NCBI GenBank assembly: GCA_903892515.1 | Contig: CAITIS010000091.1 | Coordinates: 62,001-126,000 of the forward strand | Reading direction: 5' to 3' | From: an uncultured Planctomycetota bacterium | Lineage (GTDB): Bacteria; Planctomycetota; Phycisphaerae; SM23-33 | Length of the DNA: 64,000 nt | Shown: positions 1 through 13,400 of the stretch, piece by piece | Numbering within the stretch: position 1 is the first letter of the stretch | Layout: each line of letters begins with the position of its first letter | Program-made: the position numbers and the translations under genes | Notes under the pieces: model-generated | Database searches by the model: none | The model's input: the letters and a program-made list of their open reading frames with translations, nothing else | Told to the model about the DNA's origin: nothing

Positions 1-1117
1 CGATATCGGCCAATCGCTTCAGCGACTCCGCAATCTGCTGGTCCAGTTCACTCAGGGCCTGGCTGTCCGTTTGCATCTCCTGGACCTTCACGCCGATCTG
101 CTGCCGGTAGGCCTGTACCGCCTCTAACGGATCGTCGCCGGACTGGGCCGATCTCGCGTACTTGTGGATCAGGCGGTTCAGCAGGTCCAGTCGTTCTTCA
201 ACCTGGGCCAATTCCGCGCCATCCCCGTCCAGCCGATCCTGATAGCGCGACAGTGCCTTGGCGGCATCCTGCAGCAGGCCCTCCGCCTGCTCGAACTGGC
301 CTGACAGATCGGCCAGCGAACCGTCCATGCGCAGAAGCTCCTGCATGCGCCCTTTCAGGGAGCCCATGCGATCCAGGACCGTGTCGTCACCTTCCGACAG
401 CCCTTGCAGCACCTGGGCCGATTGGGCCTTCAGATGAGCGGCGTTCTTCAGCACGCTGTAGCGGCTCTTGACCTGTTCGTATTCACCGGCGTGGGGCTGG
501 GCCTGGTCGATCTCGTCGATCTGGAAGCGGTACAGGTCCATCGCCTCTGAACGCTTGGCCTCGGACTGCCGCAGCTCCATCAGGCGGCGCTGGCGTTCCC
601 GGAGGCCGCGAAGGGTTTCCTCAAAACGTTGTCGCTCTCCGGCGGCGTCGGCGAAGGCATCCAGGATCAAGAGCTGGTTGGCCGGCTTGAGCAGGAACTG
701 CTGGTCGTGCTGGCCGTGAATGTCCACGAGCAGCCCGCCGGCCTCGCGCAGCATGGCGGCCGTCGCCGGCGAGCCGTTGACCGACACGCTCGACCGACCC
801 GAAGCGGACACCCGCCGCGTGATCAGGATCGGCTCGTGCGGGCTGATGGCCTGGTCGAGAACCTGCCCAAGGCGTTGGGCCATCGCGGGGCTGGACACAT
901 CGAACAGGCCGCTGACGCGCGCCTCCTGGCTACCGGGGCGGACGAACATGGCCGCCTCTTCGCCCCCGCCGCGCAACCCGAGCAGAAGCTCCAGCGAGCC
1001 CAGGATCAGGCTCTTGCCGGCGCCGGTCTGGCCGGTGAACACATTCAGGCCAGGCGCCAGCGTGATGTTTACTTGCTCGATGATCGCCAAGTTAGAGATG
1101 TGAAGTTCAAGAAGCAT
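1..1117 (-). CDS. recN: DNA repair protein RecN (C-terminus cut by window edge)
   Basis: SMC-like ATPase of double-strand break repair, acting with RecA in the cytoplasm. The first 372 residues are visible. The protein starts MLLELHISNLAIIEQVNITL and has a Walker A motif (GQTGAGKS) near residues 29-36. A VDIHGQHDQQFLL segment typical of RecN follows near residue 130, then a long Gln/Glu/Arg-rich coiled-coil region. The start is supported by AGGAGA about 7 nt before the ATG at 1117. The frame is open to the left edge, so the second half of the coiled coil and the Walker B/signature motifs lie outside the window. It is unrelated in function to the giant gene downstream on the same strand, and there is a 286-nt gap between them. 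Identification rests on motif and order recognition. Confidence 0.93.
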   Translation of the reverse strand, partial: MLLELHISNLAIIEQVNITLAPGLNVFTGQTGAGKSLILGSLELLLGLRGGGEEAAMFVRPGSQEARVSGLFDVSSPAMAQRLGQVLDQAISPHEPILITRRVSASGRSSVSVNGSPATAAMLREAGGLLVDIHGQHDQQFLLKPANQLLILDAFADAAGERQRFEETLRGLRERQRRLMELRQSEAKRSEAMDLYRFQIDEIDQAQPHAGEYEQVKSRYSVLKNAAHLKAQSAQVLQGLSEGDDTVLDRMGSLKGRMQELLRMDGSLADLSGQFEQAEGLLQDAAKALSRYQDRLDGDGAELAQVEERLDLLNRLIHKYARSAQSGDDPLEAVQAYRQQIGVKVQEMQTDSQALSELDQQIAESLKRLADI

Positions 1118-1403
1118 GGGGCGGTCTCCTCATGGACGCGTGCGTAGTCCGTCGCCCCAGGCCGCGATGAGCCTGAAGCAGGGCTTTGCGTGCTACACAT
1201 ATCGAGGCGATGCAGGCACAAGCATTTCTCACGGGACAGTCCTCCCGTTAGGGTCGTCGGCCCACTACCCATGCCGGGCCTGCACTCAGGCCCCAGCGGG
1301 CGGGATTACGCTGACAGAAGTATGTTAGCTATATGTTAGGGTACGTCAAGAGAAAAACATGCGCGTTGCTGAGCGTGCTTGGCTTGCGGGAAGCCGTTGT
1401 CGC
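1118..1403. other. Gap between recN and the giant gene
   Basis: I see no credible gene here. It should hold the recN promoter and the 3' end of the giant transcript. A small inverted repeat (ACGGGA/TCCCGT, 1231-1248, 6-nt loop) is present without a T tract, so I do not call a terminator. Confidence 0.5.
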
Positions 1404-4400
1404 TCATCCGATACGAATGGCCAAGTCGGTGCCGGCGAGGACGGAGGGAAGCCCCTGGCCGCTGCGCCAAGTGAACCCGTTGGTCGACACGGCGTCCGTG
1501 TACCTGATGGACGTGATGACGTGGGCGGCAAAGCCGAACGGCACGAGTTGCTGGGCCGGATCGCCGTCGTTGTCGAACTTGGCGTAGTTGAGGCTCACTA
1601 CGCCGATGCCCCCGGCGGCGATGTTGCTGTTGACGAAGCTGTCAACGGGCTTGCCCTGCGCGTCTTTGATGCCCTTGACCGCCAGCGCCTTGATCGTGGC
1701 CTTGAGATTGCTCACCGGAAGCGGAGCGGCCAGGTCGGCGGTCTGCGGCAGGTCGGCCACCAGGTCGCCGTTCACGTTGCGGGTATCGCCCATGCCGTCA
1801 GCGTTCGTGTCTGCCAGCCCTGTCAGAATGATCGAGTCGATCATGGCCCCTACGCTCAACGTGCCGGTGGACCCATTGGCCAGGATCTGGCTTCGGAGCA
1901 TCTTGCCCGTCACGGTAAGCCCGCCTAGGCTCTTGGTAGCGGCGGACAAGCCGGCCGTCAGCGTGACGGTGGCGTCGACCAAGTCGGTCTTGGCGGTCAA
2001 TGCCTTCAGCGACGCCGCGTGTATCCACCCGGAGATAGCGCCCTTGGTACTGGTCACGCCCGTCGCCGCGCCGGAGCAGTCCAGGCTCCAGGTCGGGGCG
2101 TAGCTGCCGGCCTTGACGGCCCCGGCCGTGCCGTTGGTGAGGCTCCAATCGCCGCTGGCAACGCCGACCAGAGTGGCGCTGCCCAGGGCCGCACCCTTGT
2201 TGTTGCCGCTCAGCGTGAGCTTGGCGGCAAAGTTGCCGTCGCGTCCGGCGATGCTTGCCGTGCTGGTTGTGGTGAGACTGGTCAGCCAGGCGGCGGAGAT
2301 TTCCCCGCCATCCCATCCGCCGGAGGAAATCGGGCCGATGCCGCCATCTGCGGTCACACTCATGGCACCGACGTGGCCAGCCTTGAACGTGCCGAGGCTC
2401 TTGCCCGTTGCGCCCTGCCCGTCCAGGTTCATGGTCGTGTCGTCGATGTTCCCGCTCACCGAGAGCGTCCCAAGGGCCTGCGCGGCGCCATTGCTCTGGT
2501 TGAGCTTCAGCGTGGCGGCGAAGTTGCCCTTGCCGGTGATGCTCGTGACGGCGTCGTGCGTGTCCAGTTCCCAGTTGGCGAAACTGGCGGCGGTGATGGC
2601 CCCGGTGCCGCCGCCGATGACGTTCCACAGTCCACCTGTAACCGCGCCGGCGATGGTGGCGCTGCCCAAGCCCTTGCCGCGGACTGCCGTGAACAACGTC
2701 AGGTCAGGCCCGAAGCTGCCGTCCCAGCCCTTGGCAACCTTGGCTGTCGTGGTCAGCTTGCCGACCCAAGCAGCTTCGATAAGCCCGTCAACCCAGACCC
2801 CGGTGGCAATGGAGCCGATGCCGCCAGCCGTCTGGACGGTGGCCGTGGCGACGGCTCCGGCCGTGAACGTATTGATGCTCTTGCCGGCGCTGTCCTGGCC
2901 GCGCACATCGATAATCGACTGGTCGATGGTCCCCGCTACATTCAGCGTCCCGAGGCCCTGGATGGCGGCGGCAAGCTGGTTGAGCTTCAGGTCGGCCTGG
3001 AAATTGCCCGGCACGGCCGTCAGCTTTGTCGTAGCAGCGCGGCCGGTAATATTGAGAGTGCCGATGGACGGCGCGGTCAGCGTGTCCGGATCGCCGGTGT
3101 CCAACCACTCCAGGGCGCTGAACGTCTTGATGGCCATGCCGCTGGTGATGCTCGCGTCCCGGATCGGACCAAGGCTGATGGTGACGGTGGACGCGGGCTT
3201 TGACGCAGGCGCCGTGCCGATGGTCAGACTCTCATACAGCGTCGTGGTAATGGCCGTAATCGACGCCAGCGGGCCCGCGGAGGCGTCCAGGATGCCCAGC
3301 GTCGTGGTCCCGGTCGTGGTGATCGACAGCGCCGACTTGGCGTTGGTCTGGGTGATGACGATCTTCCACAGGTCATAGTTGCCGTCCCCGCCGAAGTAAA
3401 GATCGGCCGTGCCACCATTCTTCAGGCTCAGCGTCACGGTCTCGAGGTTGTCGTCCTTGTAGACCAGGATGCCGGAGGGCGGCAAGGTCGTGCGGTAGAA
3501 GATAGACAGGCTGAAGGTGGCCTGCACGCTCGCCTCGCCATCGCTCACGCTGAAGGTAAAGGTATCGCTGCCGCAATACCTGGTCGCCGGCGTGTACGTG
3601 AACGTGCCGTCGGGATGCAGATCCAGGTTGCCGTGGGCCACGTCGGTAACGACGGCGAACGTGAGCGTCTCGTTTTCGTTGGCCAGGTCCGTCGCAGTGA
3701 GCGCGCCGTTGTACGGCTTGTCGCGGTCGGTTCGGCCGGACTGGTCTTGCGTGGTTGGCGCATCGTTGACGCCGGTGACCGTGAGCGTGAAGCTCACCGG
3801 GGCCGAGGCATTCGAGCCGCCATTGGCCTGGCCGCCGTCATCGTGGATTACGACGCTCAGGACGGCCACGCCGTAGGCATTGGCCACGGTCGTGAAGGTC
3901 AGTGTGCCGTCATCGCTAATGGCCGGCTGAACGACGAACATGCCATTGTTGTCATTCGTGATGGTGAACCACAGCGATTGGCCGGCCTCGTCCGCCGGGC
4001 CAGGCAGGCGGGCCGTCGCCCAATTGGTCAGCGTCTGCGGGCCGCAATCCTCCAGGACCGTCGGGTCAGAGCCGTTGAAGCTGGGCGCATCGTTGACTGC
4101 CGTCACCGCTATGGTGAAGGTCTGCGTCGCGGACGTATCCACGCCGCCATCCGCTGTGCCGCCGCCATCGTGGATGCGGACGGTGATCGTGGCTGAGCCG
4201 TTGGCGTTGGCCGCCGGTGTGAAGGTAAGCGTGCCGTCGGGGGCAACCGCCGGCTGAACCGCAAACATCGCGTTGTTGCTATTGGTGACGATGAACGACA
4301 GCAACTGGGCCGCTTCGTTGCTCGGGCCGGCCGACAGCGCCGTCGCCCAGTTGGCCACCGACAGCAGCCCGCTATCCTCCAGCACTGTCGCGTCGGAGCC

Positions 4401-7400
4401 CTTGGTGAAGCTGGGAACGTCATCGACGGCCGTCACGGTGATGGTGAAGGTTTGGGTACCTGACGTGTCGGTGCCGCCGTTGACCGTACCGCCGTCGTCA
4501 TGGATGTGAACGGTTACTGTGGTGGTGCCATTGGCGTTGCTTGCCGGCGTGAAGGTGAGTTTGCCGTCAGCGGCAATAGCTGGCTGAACGGCGAACAAGC
4601 CGTTGTTGTTATTGCTGACGATGAATGACAGCAACTGCGCCGCTTCATCGCTCGGCCCAGCCGACAGCGCCGTAGCCCAGTTGGCAAAGGCTTGCGGCCC
4701 GCAATCTTCCAGTGCCGTCACGTCGGCGCCCTTGGCGAAGCCAGGAACGTCATTGACGGCTGTCACGATGATGGTGAAGGTCTGGGCAGCGGAGGTGTCC
4801 ACGCCGCCGCCGGCCGTTCCGCCGTCGTCGTACATCTCAACAGTTATCGTGGCCGTGCCGTTGGCATCGTCGGCCGGGGTGAAGGTGAGTGTGCCGTCAG
4901 GGGCCACCGCCGGCGCCACCTTGAACAACGCCGTGTTGCTGTTGCCGGTAATCGTGAACGCGAAGTGCTGGCCGGCTTCATTGCTCGGACCGGCCAAGAG
5001 CGCCGTAGCCCAATTGGCGATGGTCCTCAGCCCGCAGTCTTCCAGTGCCGTCACGTCGGAGCCCTTGGTGAAGCTGGGCTGATCATTAACGGCCGTAACC
5101 GTGATGGTGAAGGTCTGAGTCGCCGACGTATCCACGCCACCATTCTCCGTGCCGGCGTCATCGTGGATGCGGACGGTGACCGTGGCCACGCCGTTGGCAT
5201 TGGCCGCCGGTGTGAAGGTAAGCGTGCCGTCGGCGGCGATGGCCGGCTGAACGGCGAACAGGCCGTTGTTGTCATTGGTGACGATGAACGACAGCAACTG
5301 CCCGACTTCATCGCCCGCACCGGCCAATAGCTCCGTAGCCCAATCGGCCAGCGTCCACAGCCCGCTGTCCTCCAGCACTGTCGCGTCGGAGCCCTTGGTG
5401 AAGCCGGGCCCGTCGTTGACGGCCGCAACCGTTATGGTGAAGGTCTGAGTACCTGACGTGTCGATGCCGCCGTTGATCTGCCCACCGTCATCGTGGATGC
5501 GGACGGTGACCGTGGCTGAGCCGTTGGCGTTGGCCGCCGGCGTGAAGGTCAGTGTGCCGTCATCGCTAATGGCCGGCTGAACGGCGAACAGGCCGTTGGT
5601 GTCATTGGTGACGATGAATGACAGCAACTGCGCGGCTTCGTCGGCCGGCCCAGCCGACAGCGCTGTCGCCCAATTGTTGACCGTCCACAGCCCGCAGTCT
5701 TCCAGCACCGCTACGTTGCTGCCCTTGGTGAAGCTGGGCGCATCGTTGACTGCCGTCACCGTGATGGTGAAGGTCTGAGTCGCCGACGTGTCCACGCCGC
5801 CGTTCTCCGTGCCGCCGTCGTCGTGGATGCGGACGGTGATCGTGGCTGAGCCATTGGCGTTGGCCGCCGGTGTGAAGGTGAGGCTGCCGTCAGCGGCGAT
5901 GGCCGGCTGAACGGCGAACAGGCTGTTGTCGTCGTTGGTGACGATGAACGACAGCGATTGTGCGACTTCATCGCTCGGGCCGGCCAATAGCTCCGTAGCC
6001 CAATCAGCCAGCGACAACAGCCCGCTATCCTCCAGCACTGTCGCGTCGGAGCCCTTGGTGAAGCTCGGCACGTCGTTAACGGCCGTGACCGTGATGGCGA
6101 ATGTCTGGGCCGCCGACGTGTCCACGCCGCCGTTGCCCTGCCCGCCGTCGTCATGGATGCGGACTGTCACAGTAGCCACGCCGTTGGCGTTGCTTGCCGG
6201 CGTGAAGGTGAGTTTGCCGTCAGCGGCAATAGCTGGCTGAACGGCGAACAAGCCGTTGTTGTTATTGCTGACGATGAATGACAGCAACTGCGCCGCTTCA
6301 TCGCTCGGCCCAGCCAACAGCGCCGTAGCCCAGCCGGCCACCGTCCGCAGTCCGCTATCCTCCAGCACCGTTTGATCGACACCCTTGGCGAAGCCAGGAA
6401 CGTCATTGACGGCCGTCACGATGATGGTGAAGGTCTGGGCAGCGGAGGTGTCCACGCCGCCGCCGGCCGTTCCGCCGTCGTCGTACATCTCAACAGTTAT
6501 CGTGGCCGTGCCGTTGGCATCGTCGGCCGGAGTGAAGGTGAGTGTGCCGTCAGGGGCCACCGCCGGCGCCACCTTGAACAACGCCGTGTTGCTGTTGCCG
6601 GTAATCGTGAATGCGAAGTGCTGGCCGGCTTCATTGCTCGGACCGGCCAAGAGCGCCGTAGCCCAATTGGCGACGGTCCACAGCCCGCAGTCTTCCAGCG
6701 CCGTCACGTCGGAGCCCTTGGTGAAGCTGGGCTGATCATTAACGGCCGTAACCGTTATGGTGAAGGTCTGGGCAGCGGAGGTGTCCAGGCCGCCGTTCTC
6801 CGCCCCGCCGTCATCGTGAATCCGGACGGTGACCGTGGCTACGCCGTTGGCATTGGCCGCCGGCGTGAAGGTGAGGCTGCCGTCAGCAGCAATGGCCGGC
6901 TGAATGGCGAACAGGCCGTTGTTGTCACTGGTGACGATGAACGACAGCAACTGCCCGACTTCATCGCTCGCACCGGCCAATAGCTCCGTAGCCCAATCGG
7001 CCAGTGTCTGCAGCCCGCTATCCTCCAGCACTGCCACGTCGGAGCCCTTGGTGAAGCTGGGCTCGTCATCGACGGCCTGGATCGTGATACTCACAGTCTG
7101 CGTATCGCCCACGGCCAGGCCGTTGGGATCATAGCTCGTGGCGATGAGGCTGGCCGAACCGTTGTAGTCGCTGCCGCCGCGGACTGTCAGACCTGCCAGG
7201 GCCGCGTTTACTTGAGCCAACGTGCCGGTAAACGTGACGGTTGAGTCGCCGGCGCCGTCGCCTTCCTGGAAGCTCAGCCCCGCCGTCGTGCCCAGCGTGA
7301 TCAGGGCGTTGGTCGCCTCCAGTTTCACACGCACGTTCGAGTCAACCTGGTCGATGGCGATGGCGTTTCCGTTGCCGGGCGAGAAGACCAGGTCGCGATC

Positions 7401-10400
7401 TTCGAATCCCTGCTGCGGGCCGCTCACCGTCGCGAAGTGCGGCAGGCGGATGATGTCAAAGGCCACCGTCTTGACCGATTCGGCATTGCCGGCCACGTCG
7501 GTCGAGTAGAACCAGACCTGGTACTGCCCCAACGCGGTGAACGTGACGGCGTGCTCGTAAGCCACGAAGTCCACGCCGTTGGTCGAATAGAAGATGCTGG
7601 CCAGGCCGCTGCCGCCGGCCTCATCGGTGGCCGCCAGGGTCAGAATGACGTCGCTGGCAAAGAGCGTATCGGAGAGCTTCACGTCGCCCGCCACCGTTGC
7701 CGTCGTCACCGGCGCCGTCAGGTCCACGGTGGACTCCAGCAACTGCGACTCTGAGGGGACGCTCTCGTTGCCCGCAGTGTCCTTGGCCTTGGCGGTAAGG
7801 GTGTGCGTGCCGGCTGGGACGCTCAAGCCGAAGAAGTAGAACGTGTTGTCGGCGGCCGGCCAGATGTACTGGGCATGCTGGCCATCCAGCAGCAGCTCGA
7901 CGGTCGTGCCGGCTGGAGCCGTGCCCGTCACGGCGATGTCGCTCTCGGTAATCGGCCCGGCAATGGGGTCGATGGTCGGGGCCGCCGGGGCGGTCCTGTC
8001 CAGTGCGATCGTGACGTTCACAGTCGCGCTGAGTTGCTCGCCGGTGTCGCTTGTGCCCGTCACGGTGATGACGCCACTGTACGTTCCGTCGGGTGTGCCG
8101 TCGGGGATGCTCAGCGTGGCAGGGAACTCCACGCTTCCGCCGGCGGCGATGGTCGTCATGCCCGTCAGGTCGAAGGTAACATTATCGCCGGCGATGCTGT
8201 GGCCGGCGGTGTCGGTCAGCGTGCCGCTAAGCCCCGCCAGACCGTGCACACCCACCTGCTGGCCGAATTCCACCACGCCGACGCGGAAGGTGACGCTGTC
8301 GGCATTGGTCGTCACGCCGACCACCGGGTTCATAATCCGAATCAGTGCCGGGTACTGGGGCACTTCGACCACCGAGACCGTGAACTGGCTGTCCAGCGGG
8401 CAGTCGGTGGCCTCGACCGAAAGCCGATAGCTCTCGCCCGACGTCGGCGCGAACTCGATCCATTCGTTGATGACGTCCGCGCCAGAATAGGTGGCGCCGG
8501 GGATGGCGGTTTCCGTGCCCGTGGCTGTCCAGCCGACGTGCCGCCCCTGGCTGTCGTAGAAGTGCAGGTCCAGATTGGCCAGGTCGGACTGGCTCAGCAG
8601 GATCCGCACGCGGTGAGCCGACTCCGACGGGTTCAGTGTGACCTCGCGCGTCTCGCCGGCATTGATTACACCGCCCAATGGCTGGGAAGCCGCCTGCGAC
8701 TCGTACAGTGCGATTTCATCGTCCGAGCCGGCGAAGAAGCGGCTGTAGAACGGCCCGACCGATTCGCTGCTCATCGTGTCGGGGTCGATCACGTCCAGGA
8801 ATATCTCGGCGTTGTAGCCGCCGATGTCCACCAGGGCCGAGCGGATGGCCTGGTAGATAAGCGTCAGGTCGGCGGTGGCGCCGGCGGCGATGGTCGTGGC
8901 CGGCCCGGTGACGCTGCCGTAGTCGTCGGCGCCAGACCAGATGGCCATTCGCGGCACAACGGTGAACGAGGATGAACCGTCGTTCCGGACGATGATGTGG
9001 GCGGTCTGGCTGCCCAGCAGGTCCGTCGCGCCCAGGTGGACGTTGGGCGTATTGATGGCCTGCACCGACAGCGGCAGCACCGGGTCCACCGGCTGGCGCT
9101 CGTAGAGGTACTGCAGGTGGTTCATAATGTCCCAGCTCATCCTCCAAACGCCGTCGGCTTCGAAGGACTGGTTCTTCATGAGCGTCATCAGCCGCTGGGC
9201 CATCCATTCAAAGCCCCAGGTCTCGGCCTGGGTCACGGTATCCATGGCCCGATCGACTTCCAGATTGGCCATGAAGGCCTGGTAATCGGTAATGGTGCCG
9301 GCCAGCGTGCCCATGGGCCCCATCATGCCAAAGCCCGCCGACATGCCGTTAGATGCGGCCGACAGGCCCCACTTCATCGCCAGCAGATCCCAATGCAGGC
9401 TGAACTGGTAATAGGTGTCGGCCAGCAGCATGTTGATGATGTACGCCGGCTCAAAGCTGGTGCCGAACTCCCACGACATCAGGTACACCGGCAGGTACTC
9501 GCCCGGCGTCATCGCGCCCTTTTCGCCCACGGCATACCAGGAAGTGGGCTGACGCAGCTTCTGCTGGTGGTCGTGGCTTAGCTGTGCGACGCCCCAGCCC
9601 TGGGCTGAACGGTCCATCGCGCCCTTGAGCCGCATGAACTCCTCGTGCAAGGCGTCGATCGGGTAATACGCTGGCAACGGCCCGGCCAGGAACTGGCCGG
9701 CTTGGTCGAAGAGCGCGTTAATGGCTTGCTTCAGGGCCGTGAGCCCAACGGCCTTGGGCCAGGTGTTGCCAGCCGAGGCCAGCATCGATTGCAGCGCCGC
9801 GACCGCCGCATCGGCATCGGATACGTTCACGTCCTGCATCGCGTTCCACAGCAGGTACTCCTTGGTCAGGACGTACGGCATGAGGTTCTGAATGTAGGCG
9901 ATGTAGTTGTCGTGGCCCTTGAGGGGGTCGCCACCGATGCCCTGCACCGCGGCGGTGAAGGCCTTTTCCCACGACTTGCCGTACTCATACTGGCTCGTCA
10001 GGAAGGTGCCGATGATGTCCATCGCCGAGTTGCTGGCGCTGAAGCTGGCGCCCAGCAGGTCCAGCCCGCGTTCGACGCTGGCCATCAGGTCCGTCTCGGC
10101 CTCGAACATCGATCCGGCCACCTTCGTCGCCCCGCCCATGGCATTGACCAGGCCGATGCTCATGTTGAACGCGCCGACCAGCGCCATCTGGCGCTGCAGG
10201 GCGTCCATGTCTCCGATGGCCGAAATGATCTGGGCGATGAAGTCGGCCGTCAGGTTCGTGTCGCTGTCGAGCTTGGCCAGGATCGACTGCCGCAGGGCAT
10301 TCAGGTCATTCCGCAGGTCCTGGTCGCTGACTTGTCCCAGCAACTCGCCCTTGACCGGCGCGCCCAGCGTCACGTCGGTCCGCAGCCCTTCCAGATGGGT

Positions 10401-13400
10401 AAAGGTGCTGGTCACGGCCGAGACGCGGGTGTCGCTGAGGCACTTGATATCCCACCAACCCTGGGCGGTCTCGCCCGGCCCGACGTTGCCGAGTTCCAGT
10501 TCGTTCGCAGAGCCCGTGGAGGAGCCTATGACCACGAAGTTGCGCTGCGCCGCTGAGCCGCTGTCGGTGCTGCCCATCAGGTTGGGCAGCGTGACCTTCA
10601 AGTTCTGCGCACTGCCGACGCCGTTGTTGGTTACCGTCAGCCCCAGCCGCCACGTCTGCCCCGCCGTCACCTTGTGTCCCAGCACCGGAACGGTGTAGCG
10701 GATGAAGAGCGCCGGGGCCGGCGTGACGGTGATATCCCGACCGTCGGTGTAGAACTCGCCCGAGTGCCCGTCGATGGTGAAGCGGACGACTACGTAGACC
10801 TTGTACTTTTCGCCGGCCACGTCAGTCCCGCCAGCGCCGCGCCCAGGCCGGATGTACCACGTGCCGGACGTGAAATCCAGGGGCCCCAACGTGCTCGCCG
10901 GGGCCAATGCCTGCGTCACGTCAAACAGGCCGGTCACTTCATGATTGGCACTGTCGTAAATCTCCACGCTGGCCGAGACATTGGCAAAGATCTTGTTCGG
11001 CATCACGTTGCGGAAGCTGATGCCGGCCGAGAAAACCGCCTGCTCCAGGCTGATCTGCTGGGAGAGGTCAAAGCTGGCCGTGTTGGTCGGCGTGGCCTTT
11101 GGCCTGCTGACGTACCAGCTCTTGATGAAGTCGTCGCCGTACATCACCGGGCCGGTCGGCCATGGCCCGCTGAATGGCGTGTACGTGTAAGGCCGGCCCT
11201 GGTATTGATCGGAGCGGCTGCCCACCCGGACGCGAATCGGGATCGTCACTTCCACCGGTGTGTCGCCGGCCATGCCGGTGACGAGCAGGTAGCCGTCAAT
11301 GATCGTGTCGGCCGTGAGGTCGCTCAGTGCCTCGCGGTCGATGCGATAGCTCAAGACGATCGAGCCCTGGGCCGAAACATTGCCCGCCTCCAGCAGCGTC
11401 TGATCGTTGCTGAAGCGCAGGCAATTGTGGCCCAGGAAGGCTTCCACCTTTACACCGGTGATCTGGGTATCGCTGGGGTTGTTGAGGCTCAGCGTGTCAC
11501 GGTCGACGATGCCCTTGGTGTCAACGCCCGCTGCCGACGGCAGGCCAGCGGACGAGAAGATGTCGAAATCATCGCCGACCTTGAAGGGGTGCTGGATTCC
11601 GTCGACCCATGTCCCACCAGGACCTTCGCCACCGGTGGCGTGGGCGGTGTGCGTGTACGTGTATTGGTAGATCTCGTACGTCGACCTCAGGCCCGCGTCC
11701 AGCGCCTGCTGGAATGCCCAGGCGAAACCGCTGTTGCCGTCGGCGCTGCCGTATGCCGTCTCGTAGTGGTTGGCCGATGCCGCGGCGAAGTAGCCATCGC
11801 CCAGCGTCATCTCGTCGATCATACCGCCGCTGAAGCACTGGTTGAGAACGTAGCTGTTGCGCCGGGCGTGGATCGCCCCCAGCCAGGCGGCCAGGCTCTC
11901 GTCGGCGATGTCCCCGCCCCAGCCGTTGAGCACTTCTTCGTCGGTGATATTGGTGGCATTGGGGTCATCTTCGGGCGTTGTGCCGCCGCCGTGGTCGAAG
12001 CTCCAGAACAGAAAGCTGTCCTTGTCCGTGATCTTTCCTGCCAACGCCGACAGCGTCGCTTGCAGGTTGGCGGGCGTGGCCGAGGCGACGTTGACCGCGT
12101 AGCTCAGGTCCGAATTGACGTACGCCCCTGAGCCGTCGTCGGGATTCTGGTCGGGCGTTGGGTCGCTGCCGTCGGCGAAGAGCAGGTAAATGTTGGCCGG
12201 GTCCAGCCCGATCTTGCTGATCAGCGTCTCGTACAGGCTGCGGACGATCTTGTAGTAACGCTGGTGATTGTTGAGGGCATCGCATCCGCCTACGAAGATC
12301 AGGGCGTAGTCCTTGCCGCCGCCGATGGGCAGGAAGTACTCGCCCGCCGGCTTGCTGGGCACCAGCGTCGGCCGTCCCTGCGAGTCGGCGCTCATCACCA
12401 GTTGCAGGTCCACCTGGCCCAGCCGGGCCTCTTCGGTGGCGCTGGAGGCGGACCAGTTGAACGCGTACGGCTTGAACGTCAGCTTGACTTCCCAAGGCGC
12501 AGCCGAAGTGTCCGTGGGCTTGAGCGACCAGTTCTGAGTGTAATCGTCGTGGTAGGGGGCCGAAACGGTGACGGCGTAGTCGCCGGCCATGATGTCGTGC
12601 ACCGTGACGTTGCCGTGCTCATCGGTCCAGTAGGTCAGGTCCTTGCATTGCTCGATGAGTGACTTGTCGGCAATGGCCAGGTACGGGCTGCCCGTCAGCG
12701 TGAGGTGGATACGGGCATTGGCCAGCTCGAACTTCATGTCATCGACCACGTGCAGCGAGAAGCTGGTGAGGATATCCGTGGTTACCAGCGCCGTCACCGG
12801 CACGGTGGTGGCGGCTGCGTTGGAGTTGATGACCACGACGTCGGTGTACGTCCCGACCGCCACGCCGGCTTGCGGGGCGAACACGACGCCAAACACCAGC
12901 GACTCGCCCGGCTCCAGCTTGGTCGTCTCTGGCACCTGCACCTGCGCCCACGGCAGGGCCACGTCGGTAAAGACGATGCCCGTCATCGTCGCGGCGCCGG
13001 TGTTGGTCAGCGTCACGTACTCGACCTGCTGGTCACCGCCGGGCCGCAGCGTCACGCCCAGGTTGGCGGGACTCAAACCGTAGGCGGGGGCGGGGGCCTT
13101 GACCGTAACGGTCAACGGGCAGGTGGCCGCGGCGGATGAACCGGAAACGGCCGTGATGGTGAGCGTGCCGCTTTGCAGGGCATCGAGTGCGGCGGAAATG
13201 GTCACCTTCACGGTCCCGACCGCGTTGTCCGCCAGCACGCCGGGGAACTGGAAGATGGCGCCGGAGATCTTGTCAGCGGCATTGCCGTCCGTCACGCCCA
13301 GGACCAGAGCGGTCTGGTCGAAGTTGCCGATGTTCTGGAGCTTCACCGTCAGCATGTACGTACTGCCGCCGGTCACGGTCAGGCTGGCCGAGCCGGGGAT

